Positions 24,550 through 33,307 are shown, counted from the first letter of the stretch. The stretch is DNA of 49,460 nt from Gallionellales bacterium GWA2_60_142 (GCA_001801085.1 MGWR01000035.1:1-49460), one strand, 5' to 3'. Made by a program: numbers and translations. The notes: generated by a model not told the origin, from the letters alone.

Positions 24550-25328
24550 GCTTTCCTCAATTGGCGCGCCACTTCCGTGCCGCATAAATCGTCCGCATCG
24601 CAGGTGTGGCACTGCCCGTCCACCGCTTCACCGCGCTTGTTCAACTTCCCTTCCAGCACCTCGATGCGTTCCATCAGGCAAGCGATGGCGCGACCGACCG
24701 GGTCGGGGATCAGGTGATGGTCCAGGTTGATGCCGTAGATGTTGTTCGCATCCGCTTCTTCGGTGCGCAGCACGATCCTGCCGGGGATGCCGATCACGGT
24801 GCGGTGCGACGGGACATCCTTGACTACCACCGAATTCGCGCCGACGCGCACCTGTTCGCCCAGCGTGATCGCGCCGAGGATTTTCGCGCCCGCGCCGACC
24901 ACCACGCCGTCGCCCAGCGTTGGATGGCGCTTGCCCTTGTTCCAGGTCGTGCCGCCCAGCGTCACACCGTGATACAGCGTCACGTCGTCACCGATCTCGG
25001 CGGTCTCGCCTATCACCACGCCCGCACCGTGGTCGATGAAGAAGCGACGGCCTATGGTGGCACCCGGATGGATGTCGATGTTGGTGAGCAGGCGCGCGAA
25101 CCATGAGACGAGACGGGCGAGATAGCGCAGGCCGAATTTCCACAGCCGGTGTGCAATGCGCTGCATCAGGATCGCGTGCACGCCGGGATAGGTGGTCAGC
25201 ACTTCGAAGCGCGAACGCGCGGCGGGGTCGCGCTGGAACACACAGCTCACGTCTTCGCGCAGCAGCCTCAGCAGCGACGGTTGTGCGGGTTTTGACATTG
25301 CGATCTCGGCGGTCATCACGTCTTCCAT
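24546..25328 (-). CDS. cysE: nif-linked serine O-acetyltransferase
   Basis: This enzyme makes O-acetylserine, the precursor of cysteine, and in nif operons it raises cysteine supply for NifS. The 260-residue protein has the SATase helical N-terminus, shorter than in housekeeping CysE, and a left-handed beta-helix of hexapeptide repeats: [35 protein letters not shown] and [15 protein letters not shown]. After about residue 205 a C-terminal extension with cysteines ([13 protein letters not shown]) could bind metal or a cluster, unusual for general CysE. AGGAG lies six bases before the ATG. It lies nine bases after nifV. Confidence 0.92.
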   Translation of the reverse strand: MEDVMTAEIAMSKPAQPSLLRLLREDVSCVFQRDPAARSRFEVLTTYPGVHAILMQRIAHRLWKFGLRYLARLVSWFARLLTNIDIHPGATIGRRFFIDHGAGVVIGETAEIGDDVTLYHGVTLGGTTWNKGKRHPTLGDGVVVGAGAKILGAITLGEQVRVGANSVVVKDVPSHRTVIGIPGRIVLRTEEADANNIYGINLDHHLIPDPVGRAIACLMERIEVLEGKLNKRGEAVDGQCHTCDADDLCGTEVARQLRKA

Positions 25329-25337
25329 GCCGTTCTC

Positions 25338-26483
25338 CTAATGCGCCGCGCCGGGCTGGCTGCGCCCGATGTAGCGTTGGTAAAGAAACAGCAGTTCCTG
25401 ATCCGCCGGCGAACGCTTGGCGCGTTCGGCGAAGCTGCGGATGTCCGGCAGCAGCGCGCGCGCCTCGGCCTGGCTGAGGTTCAGCCCCATCGTGGCGTAG
25501 GCGGCGATGATGCCGTGTGCGCCGGAATGCTTGCCGACCACCAGCTTGTGGCGGCGGCCGACCTCGACGGGATCGAAACCCTGATAGGTGTCCGGGTCCT
25601 TCAGCAGGCCGTCGACGTGGATGCCCGCCTCGTGCGTGAACGCGCCTTCGCCCACGACGCTCTTCTGCCAGGGAACGGGGCGGCCCGATGCGCTTGCAAC
25701 CAGCTTCGACAAATCGGTGAAGTGCGTGAGGTCGATGCCGGTATCCATGCCGTAGAGTTTTTTCAAACCCAGCGCGACTTCTTCCAGCGGCGCGTTGCCC
25801 GCGCGTTCGCCCAGTCCGTTCACCGTGGTGTTGATATGCGTCGCACCCGCCACCGCGGCGGCGAGGCTGTTGGCGGTAGCGAGGCCGAGGTCGTCGTGCG
25901 CGTGCATCTCGATCTCCAGATCGCAGGCGGCGCGCAATGCGGCGATGGCTTTGTGCACGCCGAAAGGTTCCATCACGCCCAGCGTGTCGGCGAAACGGAT
26001 GCGCTGCGCGCCCGCGTCCTGTGCGGCTTCGGCCACTTGCAGCATGAATTCGGGATCGGCGCGCGAAGCATCTTCGCAGCCGACGATGATGTCGCGCCCG
26101 AAGTGAAAGGCGCGCGGCACGATGTCGTGGATGGTGTCGAGCACCCATTGGCGGTCGCGCCCGAGTTTCTTTTTCAGGTGGATGTCCGACACCGGGATGG
26201 ACAAGTCCATCATCTGCACATCGACCTGCTCGCAAGCCTTGAGGTCTTTCAGGCACATGCGGTTCCACACGACCAGCTTCGCCTTGAGGCCCAGCGAAGC
26301 TACAGCGTTGATGCTGTCGCGCTCCTCGTCGCCCATCGCCGGGATGCCGACTTCCAGCTCCGGCACGCCCAGCGCGTCCAGCTGGCGCGCGATGTCAAGC
26401 TTCTCATCCAGCGTAAACGCCACCCCGGCGGTCTGTTCGCCGTCGCGCAGGGTGGTGTCGTCGATGATGATGGTGCGGGACAT
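25338..26483 (-). CDS. nifV: homocitrate synthase NifV
   Basis: NifV condenses acetyl-CoA and 2-oxoglutarate to R-homocitrate, the organic ligand of the FeMo cofactor. The 381-residue TIM-barrel enzyme has the DRE-TIM signature [18 protein letters not shown] at the N-terminus, the metal-binding HAHDDLGLA, and [18 protein letters not shown] in the C-terminal part. The start at 26483 gives the normal N-terminus (MSRTIIIDD); the frame is open further upstream only within nifS. It lies ten bases after nifS and nine bases before cysE. Confidence 0.96.
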   Translation of the reverse strand: MSRTIIIDDTTLRDGEQTAGVAFTLDEKLDIARQLDALGVPELEVGIPAMGDEERDSINAVASLGLKAKLVVWNRMCLKDLKACEQVDVQMMDLSIPVSDIHLKKKLGRDRQWVLDTIHDIVPRAFHFGRDIIVGCEDASRADPEFMLQVAEAAQDAGAQRIRFADTLGVMEPFGVHKAIAALRAACDLEIEMHAHDDLGLATANSLAAAVAGATHINTTVNGLGERAGNAPLEEVALGLKKLYGMDTGIDLTHFTDLSKLVASASGRPVPWQKSVVGEGAFTHEAGIHVDGLLKDPDTYQGFDPVEVGRRHKLVVGKHSGAHGIIAAYATMGLNLSQAEARALLPDIRSFAERAKRSPADQELLFLYQRYIGRSQPGAAH

Positions 26484-26493
26484 GATGTATGCC

Positions 26494-27702
26494 TTATGCG
26501 TACGTCGGCGCGAATGCCTTCTCCGGTTCGGCTGCGGGGCCGTCGCCATCCCAGTAAGGCGACAGCTTGCGCAGTTGCGCGATGATCTCCGGCACGACTG
26601 CGATCACGCGGTCCACTTCGGCCTCGGTGCTGTAGCGCGAGAGCGAGAAGCGCACCGTGCCGTGAGCGGCGGTATAAGGAATACCCATCGCGCGCATCAC
26701 GTGAGACGGCTCCAGCGAACCCGAGGTGCAGGCGGAACCAGAACTCGCGGCGATGCCGAACTTGTTCAGCAGCAGCAGAATCGCCTCGCCCTCGATGAAC
26801 TCGAACGCGATGTTGCTGGTGTTGGGCAGGCGATCATCCGGGTTGCCGGTAACGAAGGAGCGCGGCACTTTCGCGAGGATGCCCGCTTCCAGCTTGTCGC
26901 GCAGACGTGCGACTTCGGTGTTCTCGAAGGCCATCGCCTCCATCGCCATTTCTGCCGCTTTTCCCAAACCAACAATCGACGTTGTGTTCTCGGTCCCCGC
27001 ACGGCGGCCGCGTTCCTGATGACCGCCGCGCAGCAGCGGACGGAAGCGCACGCCGCGCTTCAGGTACAGCACGCCCACGCCCTTGGGCGCGTGCAGCTTG
27101 TGACCGGACACGGAGAGCATGTCTATCTTCGTGTCTTTCAAATTCAGCGGCACTTTGCCCACGGCCTGCACCGCATCGGTGTGGAACATCGCACCGGCGG
27201 CATTCGCCAGTTCGGCCATCTCGACCACCGGAAAGAAGGTGCCGGTCTCGTTGTTCGCCCACATCACCGAAACCACGGCGGTCTGGTCGCCGAGCAGCTT
27301 CTTGTATTCGTCCAGATCGAGGCGGCCCTTGCCGTCCACCTTGAGGTAATGCACCTTGTAACCATCCTTCTCCAGCCATGCGCACAAGGTGAGGATGGCC
27401 GGATGCTCGACCGTGGTGGTGATGATCTCTTTGCGTTCCGGTTGTGCCTTCAGCGCGGAGAGGATCGCGGTGGAATCCGACTCAGTGCCGCAAGAGGTGA
27501 AGATGATCTCGGAATCGTGTTCCGCACCGAGCAGCTCCTGCACCTGCATGCGCGCCTTCTTGATCGCAAGCCCGACCTTGTTGCCGAAGCTGTGCATCGA
27601 CGAGGGGTTGCCGAACTGCTCGGTGAAATACGGCAGCATGGCTTCCACCACGGCGGGATCGACTCGTGTGGTTGCGTTGTTGTCGAAATAGATGCCGGTC
27701 AT
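26494..27702 (-). CDS. nifS: nitrogenase cysteine desulfurase NifS
   Basis: NifS takes sulfur from cysteine and hands it to NifU for cluster assembly. The 402-residue PLP enzyme has the cofactor lysine at 202 ([12 protein letters not shown]) and the persulfide cysteine at 325 ([17 protein letters not shown]), the same positions as reported for Azotobacter NifS. The N-terminal [13 protein letters not shown] and the [10 protein letters not shown] block are also intact. The gap from nifU (104 bp) is filled by a palindromic repeat, yet gene order and direction support one operon. Confidence 0.97.
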   Translation of the reverse strand: MTGIYFDNNATTRVDPAVVEAMLPYFTEQFGNPSSMHSFGNKVGLAIKKARMQVQELLGAEHDSEIIFTSCGTESDSTAILSALKAQPERKEIITTTVEHPAILTLCAWLEKDGYKVHYLKVDGKGRLDLDEYKKLLGDQTAVVSVMWANNETGTFFPVVEMAELANAAGAMFHTDAVQAVGKVPLNLKDTKIDMLSVSGHKLHAPKGVGVLYLKRGVRFRPLLRGGHQERGRRAGTENTTSIVGLGKAAEMAMEAMAFENTEVARLRDKLEAGILAKVPRSFVTGNPDDRLPNTSNIAFEFIEGEAILLLLNKFGIAASSGSACTSGSLEPSHVMRAMGIPYTAAHGTVRFSLSRYSTEAEVDRVIAVVPEIIAQLRKLSPYWDGDGPAAEPEKAFAPTYA

Positions 27703-27721
27703 TTATTGCTCCTTATCTGGC

Positions 27722-27803
27722 GTAGGGTGGGCACGTTTTTGTGCCCACGCGTTACGGAATATTTTGCTCAGCCGCGTGGGCACATAAAACGTGCCCACCC
27801 TAC
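27722..27803. repeat. 82-bp GTAGGGTGGGC inverted repeat, copy 3
   Basis: The ends GTAGGGTGGGCACGTTTT and AAAACGTGCCCACCCTAC are exact reverse complements, and the inner parts (GTGCCCACGCG and CGCGTGGGCAC) pair as well. It lies within the nif operon between nifU and nifS and could stabilise or process the message. Confidence 0.92.
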
Positions 27804-27806
27804 AAA

Positions 27807-28697
27807 TCACACGTGGCAGCTCGCCCTGCTCAACGCACCCGCCTTGGTCGGCACGATCTTGATGAACTCTTTCAGTTCTTCCATCAGCTTCTGCTGGATG
27901 CCCTGCAAAGTCAGCGCCTCCATCTGGCAGCCCGCGCACGCGCCGGTCATGCTGACGTAGATGGTCTTGCCGTCCACATCCAGCAACTCGATGTCGCCGC
28001 CGTCGCGCTTCAGTTGCGGGCGCACGGATTCCAGCACCGCCTCGATCTTGCGGATGCGTTGCAGATTGGTCATGCCGGCAGGCTTGGCTTCTTCCTTAGA
28101 CGGTGTGCCGGGCTTGAATGCCTCGCCGCGTTCGCTCATCACCTTCACCAATATCTCTTCGATACCTTCGTGGCAGGACGAGCAGCCGCCGCCGGCCTTG
28201 GTGTAGTTGGTCACGTCCTGCACCGAGCTGAGGTTGTTCGCGCGTATGGTGTCTTCGATCATCACCGCGTCGATGGCGAAGCACTTGCACACCAGCGCGC
28301 CTTCCTCATGGTCGTCGCTCCACTCCTCGCCGCGATAGTTGGCGACGGCGGCTTGCAGCGCCTCGCGCCCCATCACCGAGCAGTGCATCTTTTCCGGCGG
28401 GAGGCCGTCGAGGTAATCGGCGATGTCCTGATTGCTCACCTTCAGCGCTTCATCCAGCGTCTTGCCCTTGATCATCTCAGTCAGCGCGGAAGAAGAGGCG
28501 ATGGCCGAGCCGCAGCCGAAGGTCTGAAAGTGCGCGTCGAGGATGATGTCGGTCTCCGGTTCCACCTTGAGCATCAGGCGCAGCGCGTCGCCGCAGGAGA
28601 TCGAGCCGACGTCGCCCACGCCGTTCGCGCCTTCCAGTACGCCTGCGTTACGCGGTTGAAAGAAGTGTTCTTTAACTTTGTCCGAGTAGTCCCACAT
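27807..28697 (-). CDS. nifU: NifU Fe-S cluster scaffold
   Basis: NifU is the scaffold on which [Fe-S] clusters for nitrogenase are built. The 296-residue protein has all three modules: an IscU-like N-terminal domain with cysteines in [18 protein letters not shown] and HCSVMG; a central permanent [2Fe-2S] domain ([10 protein letters not shown] and [10 protein letters not shown]); and a C-terminal Nfu domain ([12 protein letters not shown]). The start at 28697 ([13 protein letters not shown]) has AAGGAG seven bases upstream; the frame upstream of it is not part of the family. It lies 17 bases after iscA. Confidence 0.97.
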   Translation of the reverse strand: MWDYSDKVKEHFFQPRNAGVLEGANGVGDVGSISCGDALRLMLKVEPETDIILDAHFQTFGCGSAIASSSALTEMIKGKTLDEALKVSNQDIADYLDGLPPEKMHCSVMGREALQAAVANYRGEEWSDDHEEGALVCKCFAIDAVMIEDTIRANNLSSVQDVTNYTKAGGGCSSCHEGIEEILVKVMSERGEAFKPGTPSKEEAKPAGMTNLQRIRKIEAVLESVRPQLKRDGGDIELLDVDGKTIYVSMTGACAGCQMEALTLQGIQQKLMEELKEFIKIVPTKAGALSRASCHV

Positions 28698-28714
28698 GGT
28701 GCGCTCCTTGATCG

Positions 28715-29038
28715 TTAAGCAGAGAAAGAAGAACCGCACGCGCAGCTTGAGCTGGCGTTCGGGTTTTCGAATTTGAAGCCGCTGCCGTTCAGGCTGTCGA
28801 CGAAATCGACGGTCACGCCTTCGAGCAAGGGGGCGGAGAGCGGATCGACCAGCAGCGTGACCGCGCCGTATTCCAGCACGGTGTCGTCTTCGTTTTTGGT
28901 TTCTTCCAGCGACATGCCGTACTGGAAGCCGGAGCAGCCGCCGCCGGAGATGGCGATGCGCAGGCCGGCCACGGGCGTGTCAGCGCCCTTGATGAATTTC
29001 TCCACGGCGGAGATTGCGTTGGGGGTGAGGTTGATCAT
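28715..29038 (-). CDS. iscA: nif-specific IscA-like A-type Fe-S carrier
   Basis: This 107-residue A-type carrier (IscA-nif) holds iron or clusters and works with NifU. The three conserved cysteines are present: [11 protein letters not shown] and the C-terminal SSCACGSSF. The start at 29038 ([10 protein letters not shown]) has AGGAG six bases upstream; a longer open frame up to 29065 would start at the predicted transcription start and is unlikely to be used. It is the first gene of the iscA-nifUSV-cysE-orf-nifWZM operon, driven by the sigma-54 promoter at 29077-29092. Confidence 0.94.
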   Translation of the reverse strand: MINLTPNAISAVEKFIKGADTPVAGLRIAISGGGCSGFQYGMSLEETKNEDDTVLEYGAVTLLVDPLSAPLLEGVTVDFVDSLNGSGFKFENPNASSSCACGSSFSA

Positions 29039-29076
29039 GCTGGTCTCCTGATTCATGTTGGTCATGTCTTGTCATG

Positions 29077-29092
29077 TGCAAACTGTGTGCCA
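29077..29092 (-). promoter_or_regulatory. sigma-54 promoter of iscA-nifUSV operon
   Basis: On the minus strand it reads TGGCACACAGTTTGCA, matching TGGCACG-N4-TTGCW at all but one defined position. Transcription should start near 29065, about 27 bases before the iscA ATG. Confidence 0.92.
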
Positions 29093-29184
29093 GATGGGGG
29101 TAAATCTCAATACAATGTTTTGTAAGGAAATTTTATTTTTCGGCGCTCAACTCTTGTGTATGGAATGGAACGGCATGGAGTGCT

Positions 29185-29200
29185 TGTTGCGTTTACGACA
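29185..29200 (-). promoter_or_regulatory. NifA site for iscA operon
   Basis: Exact TGT-N10-ACA (TGTTGCGTTTACGACA on the plus strand), about 100 bp upstream of the -24/-12 element. It overlaps the stop codon of the hemerythrin gene (29193-29195). Confidence 0.78.
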
Positions 29201-29600
29201 AAAGAGGGAGATCTTTCTTCAGATGCATCGCCAATGCGGCATCCATCATCGCGACATGCGTGTCGAACCAATCCATCAGCCCTTCCTTTACATAGGCGCG
29301 CACCAGCGGCAAATGCCCGCGCTTGAGGCTGCGGTTGAGTTGCAGCAATTCGCCCAGCACGCGATGGTGTTCGCTCTCGTGTTCCGGCAGGCCTTTGTAT
29401 TTGGAGGCGCGCATCAAGTGGCCTTCTTCGGTGAAGTGGGCGCGCGTATGGTTGACCAGCGCCTGAAATAGCGCGGGAAACTCCGCCGGGCTGGCCGCGA
29501 TGAGCGCTGCCACCTGCGCGATGAACTCGCGATGGGTGTCGTCCATCTCCGCCATGCCTAGTGCATGGCGGGCTTCGTCCCATGTCGCAGGATGCGTCAT
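29193..29600 (-). CDS. nif-linked bacteriohemerythrin
   Basis: This 135-residue di-iron O2-binding protein has all seven ligands of the family: His23, His55, Glu59, His74, His78, His115 and Asp120 (H-x3-E, H-x3-H and H-x4-D spacing). Hemerythrins carry, store or scavenge oxygen, so in a nif operon a role in guarding nitrogenase or in oxygen sensing is a fair inference. There is no signal peptide or fused output domain. Its ATG overlaps the stop of the SIR2-like gene by four bases, so the two proteins are made together from the sigma-54/NifA promoter at 30493-30567. A long open frame upstream is only the shadow of the SIR2-like gene. Confidence 0.92.
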   Translation of the reverse strand: MTHPATWDEARHALGMAEMDDTHREFIAQVAALIAASPAEFPALFQALVNHTRAHFTEEGHLMRASKYKGLPEHESEHHRVLGELLQLNRSLKRGHLPLVRAYVKEGLMDWFDTHVAMMDAALAMHLKKDLPLLS

Positions 29601-30457
29601 GCCGTCTCCAGCGTGCCGTTCCAGTTTTGCGCGGCAGTGAGGAAGTCCGCCACGTCCGCATTCACGATCTCGATGTTGAGCTTCTCCAGATAGCGTTTCT
29701 CCTTGTCGGTCGGATGCGGGATCAGCGCCCAGCCGGCAGGTTTGCCCGCGCCGAAAATGATGTCGGAGAACACCATGCGGTCGGTGTCGCGGTTCAGGCG
29801 CTGGCCGATCAGCAGGTAGCGCTTGTTCTGGCGCAGGCGTTTGACGAAGGAGGGGATGGCGAAGCCGCCCATCAGCTCGGTGATGTAATCGACAAAGTCG
29901 GCGTCCGACGCGATGTAGTTCGATTCCGGCAGCGGCGTGCCCAGCGGCTTGAACAGGATGGGCAGGGTAGTGTCCACCGCTTCCTGCTCGATGGCCGAAT
30001 AAGCCGTGCCGTCGTAGTTGAAGATGCGGAAGCGGTATTCCTTGCCGGACATGCGCGCGATGCCGACGATCAGCGTGTGCGGCGTGGATGCGTATTGCTG
30101 CTGCAATTGCGTGTCGCGGTTGGTGTCGATGAGGTAGGGCAGTTTCTGCTGCGCCAGCCAGGCGTGCAGCGCGGAGGTGCTCCATTGCGTGTCGCGATAG
30201 GTCTTGTCGAGAAACTTGTTCACCGCCGAGCGGCCCCGTTTCAGCTCCACGTTCATCGCCGCGCGCGGAAATTCGTACATCAGCTTGGGCGCCATCGGCT
30301 GGCCGTTGTTCATCGCGAGGATCAGGCTGTCGCTGTCGGCGGGAATGGCATGGCCGGTGGCCGGGTCGATCACGCCGTTAAGTGCGCCCGCACCGAGGTA
30401 GGGGATGACGCTGCCGTCTTGCAGTCCGGAAAGAATGGTTTCGAAATCGGTATTCAT
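29597..30457 (-). CDS. SIR2-like NAD-binding domain protein of the nif cluster
   Basis: This 286-residue cytoplasmic protein starts with a Rossmann-type glycine motif (SVIPYLGAGALNGV) like the GAG motif of SIR2 enzymes. It also has PYLIDTNRDTQL, resembling the TxNxDxxLE segment of the SIR2-like family. The zinc cysteines and catalytic HG of true sirtuin deacylases are not seen, so it may be an NAD-binding or NAD-hydrolysing variant. GGAG precedes the ATG by seven bases. It is the first gene of a two-gene operon with the hemerythrin and is directly preceded by a sigma-54 promoter and a NifA site. The reaction and target are unknown. Confidence 0.75.
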   Translation of the reverse strand: MNTDFETILSGLQDGSVIPYLGAGALNGVIDPATGHAIPADSDSLILAMNNGQPMAPKLMYEFPRAAMNVELKRGRSAVNKFLDKTYRDTQWSTSALHAWLAQQKLPYLIDTNRDTQLQQQYASTPHTLIVGIARMSGKEYRFRIFNYDGTAYSAIEQEAVDTTLPILFKPLGTPLPESNYIASDADFVDYITELMGGFAIPSFVKRLRQNKRYLLIGQRLNRDTDRMVFSDIIFGAGKPAGWALIPHPTDKEKRYLEKLNIEIVNADVADFLTAAQNWNGTLETA

Positions 30458-30492
30458 GTGCTGACTCCATTTGAAATAAATGTGGATTCAGC

Positions 30493-30508
30493 AGCAATAA
30501 ACGGGCCC
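30493..30508 (-). promoter_or_regulatory. sigma-54 promoter of SIR2-like/hemerythrin operon
   Basis: The minus strand reads GGGCCCGTTTATTGCT, matching TGGCACG-N4-TTGCW with two deviations (first base, and A to C at the fifth), keeping the key GG and GC at the right spacing. It lies 36 bp before the ATG. Confidence 0.8.
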
Positions 30509-30551
30509 GGACGGGAAAGCCTTGTTTGGCGGGGAATGCGGCGGGAGGGGG

Positions 30552-30567
30552 TGTTGCAAATGCGACA
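30552..30567 (-). promoter_or_regulatory. NifA site for SIR2-like/hemerythrin operon
   Basis: Exact TGT-N10-ACA (TGTTGCAAATGCGACA on the plus strand), 43 bp upstream of the -24/-12 element. It shares TGTTGC...CGACA with the iscA site at 29185. Confidence 0.75.
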
Positions 30568-30640
30568 ATGCGGACGGTTTGTCTTGGGCGCCCCCGCCCG
30601 GTTGGACGTGCGGCGCATGAATATCACCGCGAGGCGGCGG

Positions 30641-31807
30641 TCATTCGTTCCGTTTCTTCGGCAGGACGAGCAGGCTTACCAGCAGGCGGATCAGGCCGTA
30701 GCTCAGGCGCGCCAGCGCGCGGGCCCAGAAGCCCCTTGCGCTGCGGTCCACGCGTTGTCCGTGTCGGTCGATTTCGGTGTAGAGGCTGTTGCGCAGCTCC
30801 CGTGCGAACCCGGCATCTTGCACGACCAGATTCGCTTCGCGCGCCAGCAGCAGGCTGAACGGGTCGATGTTGGACGAGCCGACCGTGGCCCATGCGCCAT
30901 CCACGACCGCGACCTTGGCGTGCAGGTGGCTGGCGCGGTATTCGTAGATCTCGATGCCGGCGGCGAGCAGGCGGTCGTACAGCGCCTGCGTCGCGTAATG
31001 CTGCACCCAATATTCCACTCTTCCCTGCAACAGCAGCACGACGCGGACGCCGCGCGCGGCGGCGGCGACCAGCGCACGGCGGAACGCGCGGCCCGGCAGG
31101 AAATAGGCGTTGGCGATCACGATCTCGCTGCGCGCACCGGAGATCGCGCGCCGGTAGGCGCGCTCGATGTCGCGCCGGTGGCGCAGGTTGTCGCGCAGCA
31201 GCAGCGAGACGGCGGCATCGCCCGTTGGCTGGGTCGCAGCTTGGGCCAGCATTTTTCCGCGTCTGCGCAGGTTCGCCCAAGACACCGTGTTCCACAGATG
31301 GTGCGCCGTTATATGCGCCGTGCCCGCCAGCGGCCCTTGCACGCGCACGGCATAATCCAGCCGTGGCCCGACGAGCGCCGAGTGCGCGGGGATGTCGTCG
31401 ATGATATTGATGCCGCCGACGAAGGCGATCTCGCCGTCGATCACCGCCAGCTTGCGGTGCAGGCGATAAAGCCGTCGGCGGCGGTTGCGCTGTAGCGTGA
31501 ACGGCGAGACCGCGCGCCGGAACCATTGCACTTCGACACCGGCGGCGCGCAACTCATCCACCCAGCGCTGCGGCAGTTCCGCCGAACCGAAGCCGTCCAG
31601 CAGCAGGCGCACGGCGACACCGCGCGCGGCGGCGCGTCGCAGGGCCTCGCCGATCATGCGACCGCTGTCGTCTGCGGCGTAGAGGTAGGTTTCCAGATTG
31701 ACCGAGATCCGTGCCGCGTCGATATCGGCGCATAGCCGCGGAAAATAGGCCGTGCCGTTCTGCAACAGCGTCAGGCGATTCCCGTCGACCAGATGTTCGC
31801 CGTTCAT
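30641..31807 (-). CDS. clsB: cardiolipin synthase B-like phospholipase D protein
   Basis: This 388-residue enzyme of the PLD superfamily probably makes cardiolipin by phosphatidyl transfer at the inner membrane. Both HKD motifs are complete: LHRKLAVIDGEIAFVGG and LHAKVAVVDGAWATVGSSN. There is no N-terminal TM pair, as in ClsB rather than ClsA; the C-terminal helix (SYGLIRLLVSLLVLP) could bind the membrane. The ATG overlaps the stop of the preceding endonuclease-family gene by four bases; the same gene pair (ybhP-clsB/ybhO) is found in E. coli, which strengthens the call. No terminator is obvious before the nif region. Confidence 0.9.
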   Translation of the reverse strand: MNGEHLVDGNRLTLLQNGTAYFPRLCADIDAARISVNLETYLYAADDSGRMIGEALRRAAARGVAVRLLLDGFGSAELPQRWVDELRAAGVEVQWFRRAVSPFTLQRNRRRRLYRLHRKLAVIDGEIAFVGGINIIDDIPAHSALVGPRLDYAVRVQGPLAGTAHITAHHLWNTVSWANLRRRGKMLAQAATQPTGDAAVSLLLRDNLRHRRDIERAYRRAISGARSEIVIANAYFLPGRAFRRALVAAAARGVRVVLLLQGRVEYWVQHYATQALYDRLLAAGIEIYEYRASHLHAKVAVVDGAWATVGSSNIDPFSLLLAREANLVVQDAGFARELRNSLYTEIDRHGQRVDRSARGFWARALARLSYGLIRLLVSLLVLPKKRNE

Positions 31808-32565
31808 GCGTCGTCACCGCCGTGCCGCATCAGCCTCGCAGACAGCGCCGCGTGGTCGGAAAGCCTTTGCCAGGCGTCGCCTGTATGCACTTCGCTGTGT
31901 GTCACGGCGAAGCCTCTCACGTAGATGCGGTCCAGCCGCAGCAGCGGCAGGCGCGCCGGAAAACTGCGCGCGGGCGCGCCGGCATGCAGCTGGAACACGT
32001 CGTGCATGCCGAGTTCGCGGGCCAGCGTTGCGCTCATCTGGTTGCGCCAGTCGTTGAAGTCGCCCGCGACGATCAGCGGTGCGTCCGGCGGGACGGTGTC
32101 GCGCACATGGTCGATCAGGGTCTGCGTCTGGTCACGCCGCCCGCGCGCGAACAGGCCGAAGTGTGCGCACAGGCAATGCACGCGCTGTCCGTCCGCGAGT
32201 TCGATCTCGCAATGCAGCAGCCCGCGGCTCTCGAAGCGGTGGGCCGAGACATTCCTGTTCTGCGATTGCACGATGGGGAAGCGGCTGAGGATGGCGTTGC
32301 CGTGGTGGCCGGCCTGGTACACCGCGTTCTTGCCGTAGGCATGGTGCGGCCAGACCGAGTCGGCGATGAATTCGTGCTGTGCTCCGTCGGGGTAATCGTC
32401 GCGGCGCCTGGAGTGACCGCTGTGTTCGCCCTGTACCTCTTGCAGGAACACGATGTCGGCACCCAGCTCGCGCAGCCGTTCGCGCAAGCCGTGCAGCACG
32501 ACGCGACGATTGAAGTGCGAGAAGCCCTTGTGGATATTGTAGGTGGCGATGGTCAGCGTGCTCAT
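31804..32565 (-). CDS. ybhP: endonuclease/exonuclease/phosphatase family protein (YbhP-like)
   Basis: This 253-residue protein of the EEP (DNase I-like) fold has the metal and catalytic motifs TYNIHKGF, FLQEVQGE, the GDFNDW block and the C-terminal LSDHAALSARL. It is partnered with clsB, as ybhP is in E. coli, and overlaps it by four bases. Its substrate is unknown; a phospholipid-related phosphodiesterase is as possible as a nuclease. No signal peptide is present. No good Shine-Dalgarno is seen before the ATG. Confidence 0.87.
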   Translation of the reverse strand: MSTLTIATYNIHKGFSHFNRRVVLHGLRERLRELGADIVFLQEVQGEHSGHSRRRDDYPDGAQHEFIADSVWPHHAYGKNAVYQAGHHGNAILSRFPIVQSQNRNVSAHRFESRGLLHCEIELADGQRVHCLCAHFGLFARGRRDQTQTLIDHVRDTVPPDAPLIVAGDFNDWRNQMSATLARELGMHDVFQLHAGAPARSFPARLPLLRLDRIYVRGFAVTHSEVHTGDAWQRLSDHAALSARLMRHGGDDA

Positions 32566-32607
32566 GTGAGCCGCATTCTTGCCGAACGGGGAGGGCGGCG
32601 CAAGCGC

Positions 32608-32664
32608 AAAAAAACAGGGGAGACCTAAGCCTGTCCTGAGCGCCAGTCGAAGGGTCTCCCCTGT
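32608..32664 (-). terminator. terminator module copy A, with enlarged loop
   Basis: The stem ACAGGGGAGACC/GGTCTCCCCTGT is followed on the minus strand by a T-run. The tight loop seen in the other copies is replaced by about 28 bases containing a CTGTCCTGAG...GTCGAAG repeat core. It terminates the decayed toxin-antitoxin transcript. Confidence 0.8.
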
Positions 32665-32726
32665 TCATTACTTCATCAGATTTTGTGTGATGGGTATCGG
32701 CTAAGCCTCAACTCATCCTGCGCAGG

Positions 32727-33019
32727 CTAGATCCGATGGTGCCAATAGCCTGGTTCCCGATGGCAGTGCATTACCGCAACGATACAGAATGTAATCGCGC
32801 TCAACTGTATATAACACGGCATAGGGGAAAACCTTGGTCAAAAATCTCCGGACATCACCTTCTATCACTCAGCCCAGCTTCGGGCGAAGAAATAATATGA
32901 TGGACAGCAGATTGAACTGCTGTGATAAAACGATCACTCAAGCCGGGTTGCTGTGAGTTATAGAAAACCGCAGATTCCTGAAATTCGTGCAACGCTTCAG
33001 GATGGAACTCGTAAATCAA
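32727..33019 (-). pseudogene. RelE/ParE-type toxin, frameshifted
   Basis: Read across three frames, this segment encodes a near-complete RelE/ParE toxin: LIYEFHPEALHEFQESAVFY, then VIEGDVRRFLTKVFPYAVLY, then IVAVMHCHREPGYWHHRI with a stop at 32727-32729. One frame change lies near 32865-32875 (after SSPEAGL) and a second near 32785 (after DYIL). The present frame therefore ends early at 32855, after about 54 toxin residues. The toxin ATG also seems lost (TTG at 33017-33019). No active toxin can be made. Confidence 0.85.
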
Positions 33020-33250
33020 TCTTCCGATTGCTGATCTAACTTGGGCAAAAGCAATCTCGCCCGGGATAGTTGCGACGTTACCGTTACGCACTTCATCAAT
33101 ACGCCGCTGGGCTTCTTTTAGCCAGAGCTGTCGAATATAGCCGTCTTCTGCGGGATCGAGGCTCTCCACCAAGCGATCGGCCAGTAACGCGCGTGCTTCG
33201 CTTGGCAAGGCCAGAGCCTCCTCGGCTATTTGCTCAACAGTAATCTGCAT
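32855..33250 (-). CDS. antitoxin fused to truncated toxin (decayed addiction module)
   Basis: The first 77 residues are an addiction-module antitoxin of the short helical type (VEQIAEEALALPSEARALLA, then DRLVESLDP) found before ParE-type toxins. The frame then runs on into the toxin (from Leu78) because the antitoxin stop is missing: a normal ATGATT junction reads ATTGATT here, as if one T had been inserted, which removes both the stop and the toxin ATG. The product would be a 131-residue chimera ending in a frameshifted toxin. GGAGG lies upstream of the ATG (33250). The antitoxin part may still fold; the toxin part is dead. Confidence 0.8.
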   Translation of the reverse strand: MQITVEQIAEEALALPSEARALLADRLVESLDPAEDGYIRQLWLKEAQRRIDEVRNGNVATIPGEIAFAQVRSAIGRLIYEFHPEALHEFQESAVFYNSQQPGLSDRFITAVQSAVHHIISSPEAGLSDRR

Positions 33251-33307
33251 GTCCGCCTCCTTGAAGTTTCTATGACCAGTGTAGCAGAAAAAATAGGCGC
33301 AAAAAAA

